Assembly: GCF_025698545.1 (NCBI RefSeq)
Contig: NC_068571.1
Coordinates: forward strand, 31,777,733 to 31,841,732
DNA: 64,000 nt
DNA from: Gossypium raimondii
Lineage: Eukaryota; Streptophyta; Magnoliopsida; Malvales; Malvaceae
Reading direction: 5' to 3'
Of the stretch, positions 12,362 through 24,500 are shown piece after piece. Position 1 is the first letter of the stretch. Every line of letters starts with the position of its first letter. Under the pieces are notes generated by a model. The model was given only the letters and a program-made list of their open reading frames with translations. It was not told the DNA's origin and searched no databases. Position numbers and translations under genes: made by a program.

Positions 12362-13646
12362 TTCATCTGAATCTTCGGATGAGTAAATATATTCGATCTA
12401 AGATCCTTCTTCAAAGTCGGGTTGTGGTTGTTTACCGCGCTGAATAACTTTTTTTCGAAGTGTTCAAGCCAATTTTTCTATTTCCGGTTCAACCAAAATT
12501 TGATGGGCGTCAAAACCACCAAATATAAATTCCTACGACAAAATAACAGTAATTAGCAATATAAAGTTAATAAGGTCGAATCCATAAGGACTGGCTATCT
12601 AATTTTGCCTTTTTCGTGACCAGAATCACTATCGCGGTCATAGTCGTGCCTACGACCGGTGCGTAGAAATGCTAAAAAAATAAAAAAATAAAAAAAATAA
12701 GGGATTTAAATTGATTAAGATAATAAAATAAGAAAATACAAAAAAATAAAATAAAAACAAATTCAAAAATAGAAAATAAAATAAATGGATAAATAAAATA
12801 TTTTTTAAGCTTAACCTTAGCCTCAGCCTCAGTGTACTTCAATCTTGAATCGATCTTTGAAACATATTTTTCCTTCCAAGCGATAAGCTGGTTATAGCAG
12901 TCGAGGATCTCTCAAACCGCTAACTCTTCCTCTCGTAGTCGATCCCGATATCAACTGCAAATCGACCCTTGTCGAATTTCCAACCACGTGGCACGTACCC
13001 GTAATTTAATACTTTGACAGCCTTGCGATCTGAAAATTCAAACTCGAATTAACGGCCTCAACCGTGTGAGTCGTTTAAATCCGATCACTATATCCCTTGA
13101 CTGAATCCAACTAGCTTTTTTTTCCAATTGAACACGCCAATTTGTTCACGGGATTTTGAATACAGCACCGTCGACTCAACTTCCTAACTGTACGCCAAAC
13201 GATTCCAACCCAACGTTTGCTTTTTGAATTGAAATCGAATCAACTTTGAGGGACAAATTTGTACTATCTCATATATAGGAGAGATAACGAATACCGAGGT
13301 GCCAAGTATTTAGTGTGGGCTTATATCTCACGATTACTTTGTCGGAGCGATAATCGGGCTAAGGCTAAAAAGAGTTTAGTTAATCATGAAAAAAATCATG
13401 CTTTGAAATGGTTTTGTGGAATTGTGGAAGATGGAAAGGGAAAGGGCCTTGGAAGATAATTAAACCAAAAAGTTGAAAGTTAAAGAAAAAAAAAAGAAAT
13501 GAAACAGGAGTATAGAAAACTAACGGAGGAAGAGAAAGAAAAATAAGGAATTTCTATTGAATGCCGAAGGTAAAAGTGTGTGTTCAATTGGCTGTAGCCT
13601 AATTATACACACTTTTAGTACTAAAAATTAGGTAGATTTTTTCTAA

Positions 13647-13715
13647 GATTATCACTAAATAATCTTAAATATTATCACTAAATAATTCTAAATATTATCA
13701 CTAAATAATTCAAAA
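13647..13715 (+). repeat. 23-bp tandem repeat, three copies
   Basis: Three near-identical units of about 23 bases, TATTATCACTAAATAATTCT and variants, lie head to tail next to the right edge of the Athila-like block. Confidence 0.8.
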
Positions 13716-16700
13716 TTTAAAATCAAATTAAAATTAGAGATTAAATTTAAACTAATTATAGAGTTGTAACAATATAGAAAATCATTCAATCTTTATCCAA
13801 CCATTTTTATCTTCAATCTTTCAATTAAATCCTCCTCTTTGCTTTTTGTTTCAATTTAGCCCATCTTTATAAGAGTTTGAATTCAAAACACCAACTTCAT
13901 TCCCGATAAGAAAAATTCAAATTTAATAGCATTTTATTCGATAATTAGCCAAAATAAATATATTAAAAGTACGAATTTATCTTGCTATCATTATTATTTT
14001 AAAATATATATCAAATATAAATTTATAAATTGTAAAAATAAATACAATTAAAAATACATAAAAAGCCTATAATATTTTGAAATATATATAAAATTTTAAT
14101 ATTTAATATATAAATATATAAAAGAACTAAAAGGTTGTGAATTTATAAAAAAATATACAAATATAATATATATAAACTAAAAGTATGTCTACAATGAATC
14201 TCATGAATTTGGACAACCATTTATCGATTCATTTTACATAAAAACTTTTTTATTTTTATTAATTTATATATTTTTATTTTAAAGATAATAAAATAAATAA
14301 CTTAGTATTTTATAAAAAAATATAAACGTACTAAAATATATACATCTGGAATGAATCTGGGCAAATGAGTGTCCAAATTCAGATATATTTGGATAATCAT
14401 TTATCTAGATTCAGATATATCTAGACAACCATTTGTCTAGGTTCATTTTTAATATGAAAAAAATACACTTTTTTTGGTTAATTTATATTTTAAAGATTTT
14501 TTATTTTTTAATTTATGTCCGCCATGTGACATATTGAGAGGTTATCAGGCGTCACTACCAGATTGACTATCAAGGTCATGCGACACAAATTAAATGTGTT
14601 AGTGCAGAAGTACTAACTTAACTGACAAAATATAAATCTAAATTCAAATAGCAACTAAATACTTTTAGACAAATTTAAGGTTACAACAAACTCTTTACAA
14701 AACCCATTTCTTTTTCAAGCATTTCATCTTCTCATACTCCATTTCTTCGCCAACTATTTTCAGGGTCTCGAAGAGGACGTATTCATTAGTTCCTAATTTT
14801 GAGTGCCACTTTCCATAAGTATTTAATGGAAAAATAAATTGAAGGGCAAAATTTTAAAATCCAAATAAAATTAACTTGTACAATAACCTGGAGGCCCGAA
14901 ATTTGGTTTTCATTTATTAAAATATTATTTTAGGGTACCCAACATGCCTAAAATAACCTAAAACCTCCCTAGGGTTGTCCCCAAAACTCTGAGTGCGTGG
15001 TGGAGCACGCCAATTCCTTATTATACATAATCAAGGATTTTGTTAATAAAATTTTCAAACCATATTAGTATACATAATTGTCTGAACAGTTTTCAACATT
15101 TACCGTTAACCCTGAGTTAATTCACCAGCCACTTTCTTTTTATCTCCCAATAAAGCTTCCATATTGCCGTCAGGTCAACCTCTCTTTCCTTTTTAAAATG
15201 TTTCTAACTTTAACGTGACCCAATGAGCAAGTGATTTCCTTTTCAAAATAACCCCAACGTAATTGGAACAATTCACAAGATTCTCTCATTTAAAATATAT
15301 ATCACAAAAGAAGCAAGCAACGAAGCACCTTCAAAATCTCATTCTTCATTTCATTGATTCCCTAAAGGAATCTCCAAATTTTAATGGAAAAGACAATACA
15401 ACAAGGTAGGTTAATACCGCAAATATAAACGCAATCACCCCTAAATTTTAAAATAGGATTTGGTATGAATGGAATCCACTCATTTCCATGTACATCATTT
15501 GACCTCTTTTAACCATTAAAATCAAATTTTACAAATATTATATGTCTTTCCCCCGACTTTAATAGTAACCATGTGCAGAATTTGATGGATAGGAGGTTGA
15601 TATAAACATTTTCTTTTTCCATCATAAATATAAAACTGATACAGTATCTACCCCTTTAGACGTGCAGAGCGTCATTGGTTGATGGCGTTAATTGAATTAC
15701 AACCATCAATAGTGATTATAATCATACACCTAATTTAGAGTCATTTGATGAACATTAATCTATTCCATTAACCCTTTCTTAGTTCAACGCTAAAATGTCA
15801 TGGGTCCCTTCTCTCTCTGAGTTTTATCCTCCCTTTCTTAACTACGCTCCAACATTACACATTAAAACTTAGACAATGCCATTTCTGCATGGTGAAGATC
15901 AATCTTTTGCTCATCTACACTAGTTACCAGCTGGAATCAAATCCTATGCAAATTTTGTCTACTCTAGTTATATTGTTTCTTGCTAAAGTAGTCCTTTTTT
16001 TTTTTAGTCAAAAATCTTGAAAAGATGGAATAAAAATCTTAATCTTTTTCAACTTTGTTCCTTCAAATATGTTTTTCCCCTGTTTCGCTTTTGCTTTTAA
16101 ATATATCTAAGGTTGAATGTGAGGGTAGAGAGGGAAAACGTGGGTTAAGGCAATGGATGGTTATTATAAGTAGCTAGGCATATTGGGTTAATAAAAAAAC
16201 TGTTGGCTTAGTTAACCCTAGTTAAGGTTATATGATTTGGATTCCACCTCCACCACTTAAGCACTTTTTTATTCTTGTATGTTTGCAAGAATATTCTTAT
16301 CCACGTATAATAGAATAATGAATTGCGTATAGTTGCTGTTTTTTTATTGGTATAATAGAAGATTATGATTAACAAATGTGTTGAAACCATTGAACATTTG
16401 GAGAAAAAAGAAACGATTTGTTGTTATGATAGACTTGATTTTCATAAAATCCAAGTTTTTCCTTTGAACAAGAACAAAAATCTACTCCATCTTACCTCAT
16501 TGTTATTGCAAGAGAAAGAAAAAATTGGGTGCTGAAAACTTAGATGCAAGGGTGGTGACAGGAGGTATATTCTCAATGGCGGTTTCCTGGTCAAGGTCAT
16601 GATCATGTGTATCTCAATCAATCTTCAAACCACTTGGATTTGCAGAATTATATTTAATTCATCAACTTGGTAAAGTTAAACCCCATATGTTTAGTACAGT

Positions 16701-16880
16701 CAAAGGAAATATTAAAATGGTTGGCATCAAATGTTGCTTCCAGGGAGAGAAAAAAACATATGCATAGAATGTCATTGTTTCATGGTTTATATGATTTATA
16801 ATATGAAACCAAGAATGACTGTGATGTGGTTTCACTTTGTTTAAGAAACCGGAAGCATCGGAGAACCCCAAGACAAGTCA
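13716..16880. other. AT-rich gene-free stretch
   Basis: This region is very AT-rich with runs of ATATAT and simple sequence (14.0-14.5 kb). It has degenerate direct repeats built on ATTCAGATATATCTGGA-like words around 14340-14450. No open frame has a recognisable motif and no RNA gene was seen. Confidence 0.5.
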
Positions 16881-16888
16881 GCTTATGA

Positions 16889-16975
16889 CACGTGCTTTGC
16901 TCCACCACTGGACCACGTGGCTCTGCTTTTTGAGGTTCCGGATATGACGTGTTCTTTTTCAGATATATATATATT
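16889..16975 (+). promoter_or_regulatory. Cluster of G-box/ABRE-type ACGT motifs with a TATA-like run
   Basis: Three ACGT-core sites fall within 64 bases: CACGTG at 16889-16894, the perfect G-box CCACGTGG at 16913-16920 and TGACGTGT at 16945-16952. An ATATATATATATTTT run follows at about 16963-16975. In plants such spacing of bZIP/bHLH sites before a TATA box is typical of stress- or ABA-responsive promoters. No coding region I can recognise follows on either strand, so it may be the promoter of a non-coding or lost gene, or chance. Confidence 0.4.
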
Positions 16976-17054
16976 TTGCCCTTTTCCACTCACGCCCTTC
17001 CCTAACAACGTGCCTAACACTTGCTATTTCACGTTTTATAACAACAATAATAAT

Positions 17055-17383
17055 AAAATATGCTGTAAGTCCCTGTACTTTGACTAAATTTGAGATTTAG
17101 TCTTTGTAATTAAAAGGTTTGAAGTTAAGTCCTATTTTTATTATTTAAAAATCTCAATTCAATCATTAACACTTTTAGTGTTTCCCATCAAAATTTATCA
17201 ATTTCGCACATTGATTAAGCAGTCTTCATATAATGTGACATATAATTGACGGGAAAGAAACATGTAAACAAAATTTTGATAAAAATTTTAAATCAAAAAA
17301 GGAAAAGGTCTTAGTTTTTAACTTTTTAGTATTGAGACTAAATCTCAAATTTTATTAAAGTATAGGGGCTACCAACATATTTT
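17055..17383. mobile_element. MITE-like element with about 50-bp inverted ends
   Basis: The left end reads AAAATATGCTGTAAGTCCCT and runs on into TTTGAGATTTAGTC. The reverse complement of the right end reads AAAATATGTTGGTAGCCCCT and runs on into TTTGAGATTTAGTC. The interior (about 230 bases) has no coding potential. No clear target duplication was found, so the family is unassigned. Confidence 0.65.
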
Positions 17384-20307
17384 AACCAAAATTTAAACAT
17401 AGGCAAGTCAATTAGGCTTCCTTTGGATCATCGATGAGGTTAAAAATAACATTGGTGGTGAGATTAGTTACTAAGGGTGATATTGGTTTGGTTTTTCAAC
17501 CTTCCATCATAATTCGGTTCAACTTGGTTTTTATATTAATTTTATATTTTGATTTTATTTAACAACCTCATTATAGGTTCTGATCATATATACTATTTTT
17601 GACACGATGCCTAAAACTACCCATAGCCCCTCCCAACCCATAAATAGGAGGATAATACGTTTCAGCGCACTTGAACTCACATCATCCTGCATTGATAGCA
17701 ATGCCCATGCCATTTGAGATAAACTCAATCGGCTTTTATTTTTTATTTTTAGACTTATTTTGATAAAATGAGCTTTGTTTTATAGCTTTTGAATGTTATT
17801 TGACAAAAATTTAAGGTCTTTTTCATAAATATTTAAAAAATTTTCAAGAACTTTTAAATTATTTTCATTATTTTAAATATAAAATATTTATTTTTATATC
17901 ATTAAAAAATAAAATTAATTATATACTAAATAAAAAAAGAATTCAATTTGATTTCGAGTAACTACAATTTTTTAACTTTTATTCCATAAACCGTCCGTAG
18001 CAGTTATTGTAGCAATGAGATTAAAATCAGTAGTGAAATATGTGTTTGGATTTAAACGCAACTATAGCGATCAGGTGAGAATAGAAAGTAGTTATTAAGA
18101 ACATTAAATAGAAATGATATATAATATAAAATTTAAATTATTTTGTTTTTATGAAGTTATTAAAATATGTGAAGTTGTAATTTTATTTAATATATGAAAT
18201 TAATAATGCATTTAATTACAATTATTCAATTAGTATCACTTTATTTATAGTTATATATTTTATTTTATTTTATTTTATATCTATGTATTTAGATATCACA
18301 TCTCACATTGAGTTTTTTGAAAATCAATGAAATAAAATTAGAAAAGTTAAAACCATAAAAGTCCAAAACTATAAATGGACAAGATGGTATTTAAGCTGCA
18401 AAACGGACTTTAAAGCTTCCCTGGAGAATGATGGTTGTGGTGCGGTGAGAAGATTTTACCGTGATTCTCCAATGAGATTACAGGCAAAAACATGACAAAC
18501 ACACTGAAACGGGGATTCCGTAATGGTAGAATCCAAACAAAGCCTTATAAGAAGAGGATTTTATCGGCAACGCAATTAATACCGTATGTAAATGATGTAC
18601 TATACATGGAGTAAGGTGAGCAGCTACAAAATTACTACTCGGTAATAAGTGAAGAAACAGTAGCGCTTGTGGTACACTCAACCTAAAGGACAATGGGGAA
18701 TGAATGGAACAGATCTGACAAACTATTTAAAAACCACACACGCTTACCATGCCTTTCAGTGGGTCCCTAAGCAACAGTGGCAACATCTGTAATTACAGAC
18801 ATCTACAATGTCTAATGTAAAAAACATAAATGCCTTCTTAATTTTATTTGATTTGAAGATTGCCAAATTAACAAAATAGACAGCCGAAAATTCTCTGCCG
18901 GGTTTACGCCAGCCAACACGGTTGCCTGCCATGATCCAGGCAAAGATAGAGACGGCGATACGCCTACCCAAAGCAATTAGAAATGGAGAATGGAGCTTCT
19001 TTGTATCGCATCCCCGAGGTGAGGGGGCGTCAAATAAACAAGACAATCAGTGATGTGATGTGCAATCATTGATTAAATGCATTGATACAAGCAAGAATCG
19101 TTAACCCTAATTTTATTAACTGTAACTAACTTTGGTTATATTTTATGATAATTTTTTAAAAATTTATCCAAGCTGTCGGATTGAGAATTAAATAGGGAAT
19201 CAATTCGAAAAGTGGCTTTGGATTGATTAGATTGAGAACCGATATGAACCAAATAAAAAAAAGGTTGAATCGATTTTTTTGAAATTTTTTATTTTTAATA
19301 TTTTTTAATCAAACTGATTAGACCACCCAATTGGTGACATGACCGATTCGATCACCAATCTATTTTAAAAACATAATGACTTGTATTAGCAATGCAATTT
19401 CCATTATTGGTTAGGGCAACGATTTATAAGATTACATACTGATCATTTAATAAATTTACATTTTCAATTATTATTAATATGTCGTAATATAAAATATAAT
19501 CTCATTAGTACACGTATTTAGATTATGAATGTGATCTTAAATTTCAAAGAAATTTATTTTTTTATTATTTAATAGAAAAATGAAGGGGGTTAACAATTTA
19601 GCTTGCATTTTTGTATTTAAAAAAATAAAGACGAAACATTTGGCTCCACAATTTTATATCTGGGTAATGTAATTTTACTTTTCTTAAACCTCAAGTGTTG
19701 TTGTGTTGCCCAAGCAGTTTTTGCATCACATGAGATGCAGGTTATAGGCTTGAGAGTGACAATTCTGCAGTAACTGATATTGGGGATTGGTTAGGAGCAT
19801 TACACAACTGTGTTTGCATGAAAACAGGCTACTTCTCTCTTCAATTACCGCCCCCCAAATGTCAAACAATTAGGTTTTAAATAAATTTAAACAGAGTATT
19901 GTCGTTTCTCAAGTAAGTTTAAATGCAGTTTATGCTCGCTCTATGAACAAATAATTTTAGTTTTCAATAATATAAAAACACCTGTGATCATATATATTTG
20001 TAAAAATTTTAATTAATAATGGTACTAGAAGTGGTATCTTTTACAATTAAAGATGATAATTAAAAGCAGTGTTGATGCTATTGTACTGTATACATTAGGA
20101 CCTGTTTCGTAGGAATGGGCAGTGAAAATTAAATGGTAGATGGTTGTGGCATTCAACATAAAACGACAAACAGAAAGAAGATTGTGTATGTGGATACAGG
20201 TTCAAATGATATTAGTAAAACTGTAATTATTGACTTCAATTTTAATGATAAACGTGGCCAAGTCGTGAGTGGTGAAATACAAGTGCAGAGAAAATCACAT
20301 GATGTGA
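17384..20307. other. Gene-free stretch upstream of the ARF gene
   Basis: AT-rich DNA with only short open frames. A 96-codon minus-strand frame at 18756-19046 begins at TTG, not ATG, and carries no family motif. Around 19160-19400 there are CGGTT/GATTGA-rich words reminiscent of old hAT-type MITEs, too diverged to bound. Confidence 0.4.
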
Positions 20308-20330
20308 GGGGTGGGGGGTGGGGGGAAGGG
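20308..20330 (+). other. Potential G-quadruplex upstream of the ARF gene
   Basis: Four G-runs of 4, 6, 6 and 3 bases are separated by loops of one, one and two bases (308-311, 313-318, 320-325, 328-330 after 20000). This fits the classical G-quadruplex pattern. It lies about 555 bases before the ARF start codon, on the coding strand, in the likely promoter or distal leader. Confidence 0.55.
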
Positions 20331-20678
20331 ACACTAAACTAAAAACAAAGTGTAATAGAAAATTCTTAGGATAGAGATCTGAGAGACAGAGAAACAAAAC
20401 AGAGTGAGCGGTTTTCGGGATTTGGTAACGGCGATTCAAGTTATACTGTGAGGTGTTTGTTGGAGAGCGAAAGAAGGGGGATGCAAAATAAAACATCAGC
20501 TTCACTCTTACATTACACCTGCTTCGCCAACAAAGGTTAAGCGGTATTTGGAGACCAGACAAAAGTAGAAGGCGGTTTCGTAACAGAAACAGAGCAGGCC
20601 AAAGTTTATTAAAAGAGGGGAAAAAGAAAAGATTTTAATCTTCCTAGTCGTTACACAGAAACTACCAACAATAAGTTC

Positions 20679-20699
20679 ATGTATAACCGTCGTCTTTAA
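20679..20699 (+). promoter_or_regulatory. Upstream ORF 1 in the ARF leader (6 codons plus stop)
   Basis: ATG at 20679 opens a six-codon frame closed by TAA, about 190 bases before the main start. It counts only if the transcript begins upstream, which the sequence alone cannot show. Confidence 0.4.
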
Positions 20700-20796
20700 T
20701 TACTCTTTTTTTGTTTTCTTTTGTTTTTATTGTTCTATTTTCCCCCTTTATTTCCTCGACTCTTCCTGCTGATATCTTATTCTCTGCTTTCATTTA

Positions 20797-20805
20797 ATGG
20801 GGTAG
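20797..20805 (+). promoter_or_regulatory. Upstream ORF 2 in the ARF leader (ATG GGG TAG)
   Basis: A minimal two-codon upstream ORF ends 80 bases before the main ATG. Translation of several plant ARF mRNAs is known to be limited by upstream ORFs, so this leader may be regulated in the same way. Confidence 0.45.
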
Positions 20806-20885
20806 GCTCTGCTTTTTCCTTTTAGCTATAGTGTTTCTTCTTTAGTGATTTGCTTTCTGTGTATCGTCGGTACGTCGTAGTTTTG

Positions 20886-23800
20886 ATGGCTAATGTACAA
20901 GTTAATCCAAGGGGTTCTTCTATTGCTCACTCGGAGTCAGGTGATTGTTAATAAAGTTTATAGAAAAATGGCTCTGTTTGGCTGCTGAGAAACTACAAGG
21001 GGAAAAAAGAAGGTTTTATTTAGGTTGCTCCATGGTTAATGTACGGACATTGGGTGTTTTTTGCGAGAGAAAATAAACTCAGCTTTGCTGGGTGGAGCTG
21101 AAAGCTTTTCAAATTATGAAAAAAAAAAAATCCTAGATGGGTGGTTTTGGTTGTTTCTACTTTCTATGCATTTTTCTTGCTTTTTCTCAGTAGCCAATTG
21201 GAGTGACATTTTTTTTTGAATTTTCTTTTTCCTTTTCTGCTCCTCTTATAATATCTATGTTTGTTTTAATTGAATTTGATTTTGGTTGGATAGGTTCGAG
21301 TGATGATGATCTATACGCAGAGCTATGGAAGTTATGCGCAGGCCCGTTGGTGGAGATTCCTCGGAATCACGAGAGAGTGTTTTACTTCCCTCAGGGTCAC
21401 ATGGAACAAGTAATTTGTCTTTTTAACGATCTTTGGATTCTTCCTTATGTTTAGATTAAAATTTTGAAACCCGCCATTTGTTTTCTCTTTTCTTGGCTTT
21501 GTTTTGTGCAGTTAGAAGCATCCACTAATCAGGAACTTAATAATCAAGCCCCACTGTTCAATCTTCCTTCTAAGATCCTATGTCGTGTTATTCATGTCCA
21601 GTTACTGGTATTCTATCTCTCATTATCTTTCCCTACCATTTGCTTCACTTTATAGCTTGAATATATCATCTTATTATTACTTTTTTTTTCCTGAAATAGG
21701 CAGAACTAGAGACTGATGACGTTTATGCTCAGATCACTTTGCAGCCTGAAGCAGATGTAAGTAAACGCTACCCCCCTCCATTCTTTTCTTTTTAGTATTC
21801 CCTTCTTCATACTCTTTGGTTGACGAATTTCCTGAGGAAATGTGAACTAAAAACATACAATTGAATTATTTAGTTATATGCTTATGTTTATTATCACAGC
21901 AAAGTGAACCTACAAGTCCTGATCCTTGCCCAGCTGAGGCTCCAAAGAGGACAGTTAATTCGTTTTGTAAGATTTTAACAGCATCAGATACGAGCACTCA
22001 TGGAGGGTTCTCCGTTCTTCGAAAGCATGCTACTGAGTGCCTGCCTCCTTTGGTAATAAGTTTGATTTATTCTGTTAATAACCCTTGTTAGACTTTCAGA
22101 TTATGGTGTTGAATTAAATTCTGTGTGTGTGTGTTTTGAACAGGATATGAATCAGGCAACCCCTACACAGGAGTTGGCTGCTAAAGATCTTCATGGATAT
22201 GAATGGCGGTTCAAGCATATATTTAGAGGTAATGGTTTTGTCTTTTCGGATTTGCTTTCTTAACATGTCACGGTTTGGCAGCTTTCTTGGACCTGTTTTT
22301 AATTCGTAATCCAAATAATCAGGACAACCACGGAGACATTTGCTTACAACAGGGTGGAGCACCTTTGTCACTTCCAAGAGATTGGTTGCGGGAGATGCAT
22401 TTGTGTTTCTCAGGTACTTGGGACTTTTGGAACTTTCTTGGTGCTTGAGTTTGTGTTTGCATGTTCACGTCTGTGGCATTTTTGCAGTCTCTTTAGTTGT
22501 AATTGGACTGGCTTGTTTTATTAGAGGTGATAATGGAGAACTTAGAGTTGGGGCTCGACGGCTTGCTCGCCAACAGACCACCATGCCTTCATCTGTGATT
22601 TCCAGCCAGAGCATGCATTTAGGAGTGCTTGCTACTGCTGCTCATGCTGTTACAACGCAGACCCTCTTTGTTGTGTACTACAAGCCAAGGTATAATGTTC
22701 TCTCTAGATGTACACATGGTTGGCAGTATTATTTCGTTATTCTGATTACCTTGAGACTGAGTTTCTTTCCCTTGCTCTTGTTCAGGACGAGCCAATTCAT
22801 AATAGGTGTTAATAAGTATTTGGAGGCCATTAAAAATGGATTCTCAGTTGGTATGCGTTTTAAGATGAGATTTGAGGGAGAAGACACTCCTGATAGAAGG
22901 TAGGTTTGTCTCCGTACTTTGTTCCCTAATGTTGTTTATCCTTTGTACTTGTGATTTTTTTTTTCCTCTAAAATTTTATCCAGGTTGTTTATCCTTTGTT
23001 TTATCTAGGTTCACGGGTACCATAGTTGGGGTAGGAGATTTTTCCCCACATTGGTCGGAATCTAAATGGCGAACCTTGAAGGTTGAATATAGTTATGAAT
23101 TATTGGTACGAAATGCTAACTTGATTCTTGTTTTGATAGTATTCTACCCGACTATATCTTGTTTTAGATTCAATGGGATGAACCTGCAACAATACAAAGG
23201 CCAGAGAGAGTTTCACCATGGGAAATAGAGCCATTTGCGCCTTCTGCTTCCATAAATCTTGTTCAACCAGCTGTAAAGAACAAAAGGCCACGGCCTGTTG
23301 ATATTCCAGTTTCTGGTGTGGGAAAATTACTCTTTCAAGTATTTGGAATAGAGTCTTGGTTGCTCACTTTGTTAACTTTGATTGATTTATTGAAAATGTA
23401 GAAATTACTACAAATTCAGCTGGTTCAACCTTCTGGGGTCGTGGTTCAACCCAATCTCATGAACTAACTCAAGTAGGAAGCACACCTGAAATCCAAAGCA
23501 GTGAAAGCCAAGTTATGTGGGGTATGAGGCAGAAAGAAGCTGATTACAGTCGAGGTTATAATTCGAACGCCTGGCCACATTCTCCTCTTGTGAATGTCTC
23601 TTTAAACCTTTTTCCTAATTCAGTGAGTGACAAAAACAGAACTGAAAAACCACAAACCACTCTCACTGGTTATGCCTTGCCTTCTCTATCGAGGCCAAGT
23701 AAGGGCCTGATGCATGACCAAGTTGAGAAAGGGAAAAAATCTGAGACTTCCACAGGTTGCCGGTTGTTTGGGTTTAATTTGACAGACACCATTAGTGCAG

Positions 23801-24500
23801 TTATCCCCACTGACAAGGAACAAACGAACACAACGGTTGATCACAATGGTGTTTGGGGGTCTCTTGCAGCTGCGTCTCATATTGATCAGAATCCAGAAAC
23901 AGCTAAACAGAAGCATGTTGCAGCAGAGGCCTCGTCCAAGGAGATGCAGGCTAAGCAGGGTGCATCCACCACTTCAACCAGAAGTCGTACTAAGGTAAAC
24001 ATACGGGTATCTACTTGTTTATACTTGCATTGCTTTTTCATTATTGAAGTTCCTGATTGAAAAAGTACCTGTGTATTCCAAAGGTACAAATGCAAGGGAT
24101 TGCGGTTGGTCGTGCTGTGGACTTAACTGTGTTGAAAGGATATGATGATCTCATTAATGAAGTGGAGAAAATGTTTGATATCAAGGGAGAGCTTCGCCCC
24201 AGTGGTAAATGGTCCGTTGTTTTCACTGATGATGAGGGTGATATGATGCTTGTTGGCGATGATCCATGGATGTAAGTAACTTCGAAGAAGCTCATCTGCT
24301 TTTATTTCGTTCTTTTTGCAGCTGTTTTTTATAAAATTGTTTTGTTTTGTAGGGATTTTTGCAAGATGGTGAGAAAGATCTTCATATATTCAAGCGAAGA
24401 GGTGAAGAAGATTAGTCCAAGATGCAAATTTGCAGTGTCGTCTTTGGAGGGTGAAGGGACTGCTGTAACCATTGATTCAGAGCATAAATCTGAAACATGA
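20886..24500 (+). CDS. ARF: Auxin response factor, ARF9/ARF18 type
   Basis: Fourteen coding exons with GT-AG borders: 20886-20940, 21294-21409, 21512-21607, 21700-21756, 21900-22052, 22144-22228, 22323-22413, 22525-22689, 22786-22899, 23009-23081, 23168-23315, 23402-23994, 24084-24271 and 24353-24500. All phases agree and give 693 residues. The protein has an N-terminal [15 protein letters not shown], then a B3 DNA-binding domain (about 130-235) with [12 protein letters not shown] and [15 protein letters not shown]. The ARF dimerisation/ancillary domain (about 265-345) follows. The middle region is Ser/Gln-containing, not Q-rich, and has an RLFGF repression-type motif near residue 504. A C-terminal PB1 domain (about 583-670) carries the acidic [14 protein letters not shown]. 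ARFs bind TGTCTC elements in auxin-regulated promoters; the middle region suggests a repressor. The first exon codes only 18 residues, and its ATG has G at +4 but T at -3. Clade is by eye; ARF11 or ARF1 relatives are possible. Confidence 0.95.

Larger units (their letters stand above)
10172..13640 (-). mobile_element. Athila-like Ty3/gypsy remnant (leader, gag, protease)
   Basis: Reading right to left on the minus strand, an AT-rich leader or LTR-like region (about 13640-12400) precedes a gag that starts at the ATG at 12361 (MADQTIGQLAAAPNEQ). A broken gag follows with Athila-type motifs (GLSEQSLLQYFYKGLL, SGGALVNMTPQRARELI), then a retropepsin. No reverse transcriptase or integrase follows, because the element ends at the junction with the upstream LTR near 10172. 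The frame is broken by stops and shifts, so this is a dead copy. The right border is not defined by a target duplication I can see. Confidence 0.75.

Noticed and set aside
18756-19046. 96-codon minus-strand frame with a hydrophobic middle
   Set aside because: Starts at TTG, no ATG near the beginning, no motif and no splice partners.
20383-20388. Single GAGACA (TGTCTC reversed) auxin-response word before the ARF gene
   Set aside because: One six-base match in several hundred bases is expected by chance; no tandem or inverted partner was seen.
21203-21454. Continuous frame starting upstream of ARF exon 2
   Set aside because: The upstream part is intron; the exon 1 ATG at 20886 joins in the correct phase and gives the expected N-terminus.
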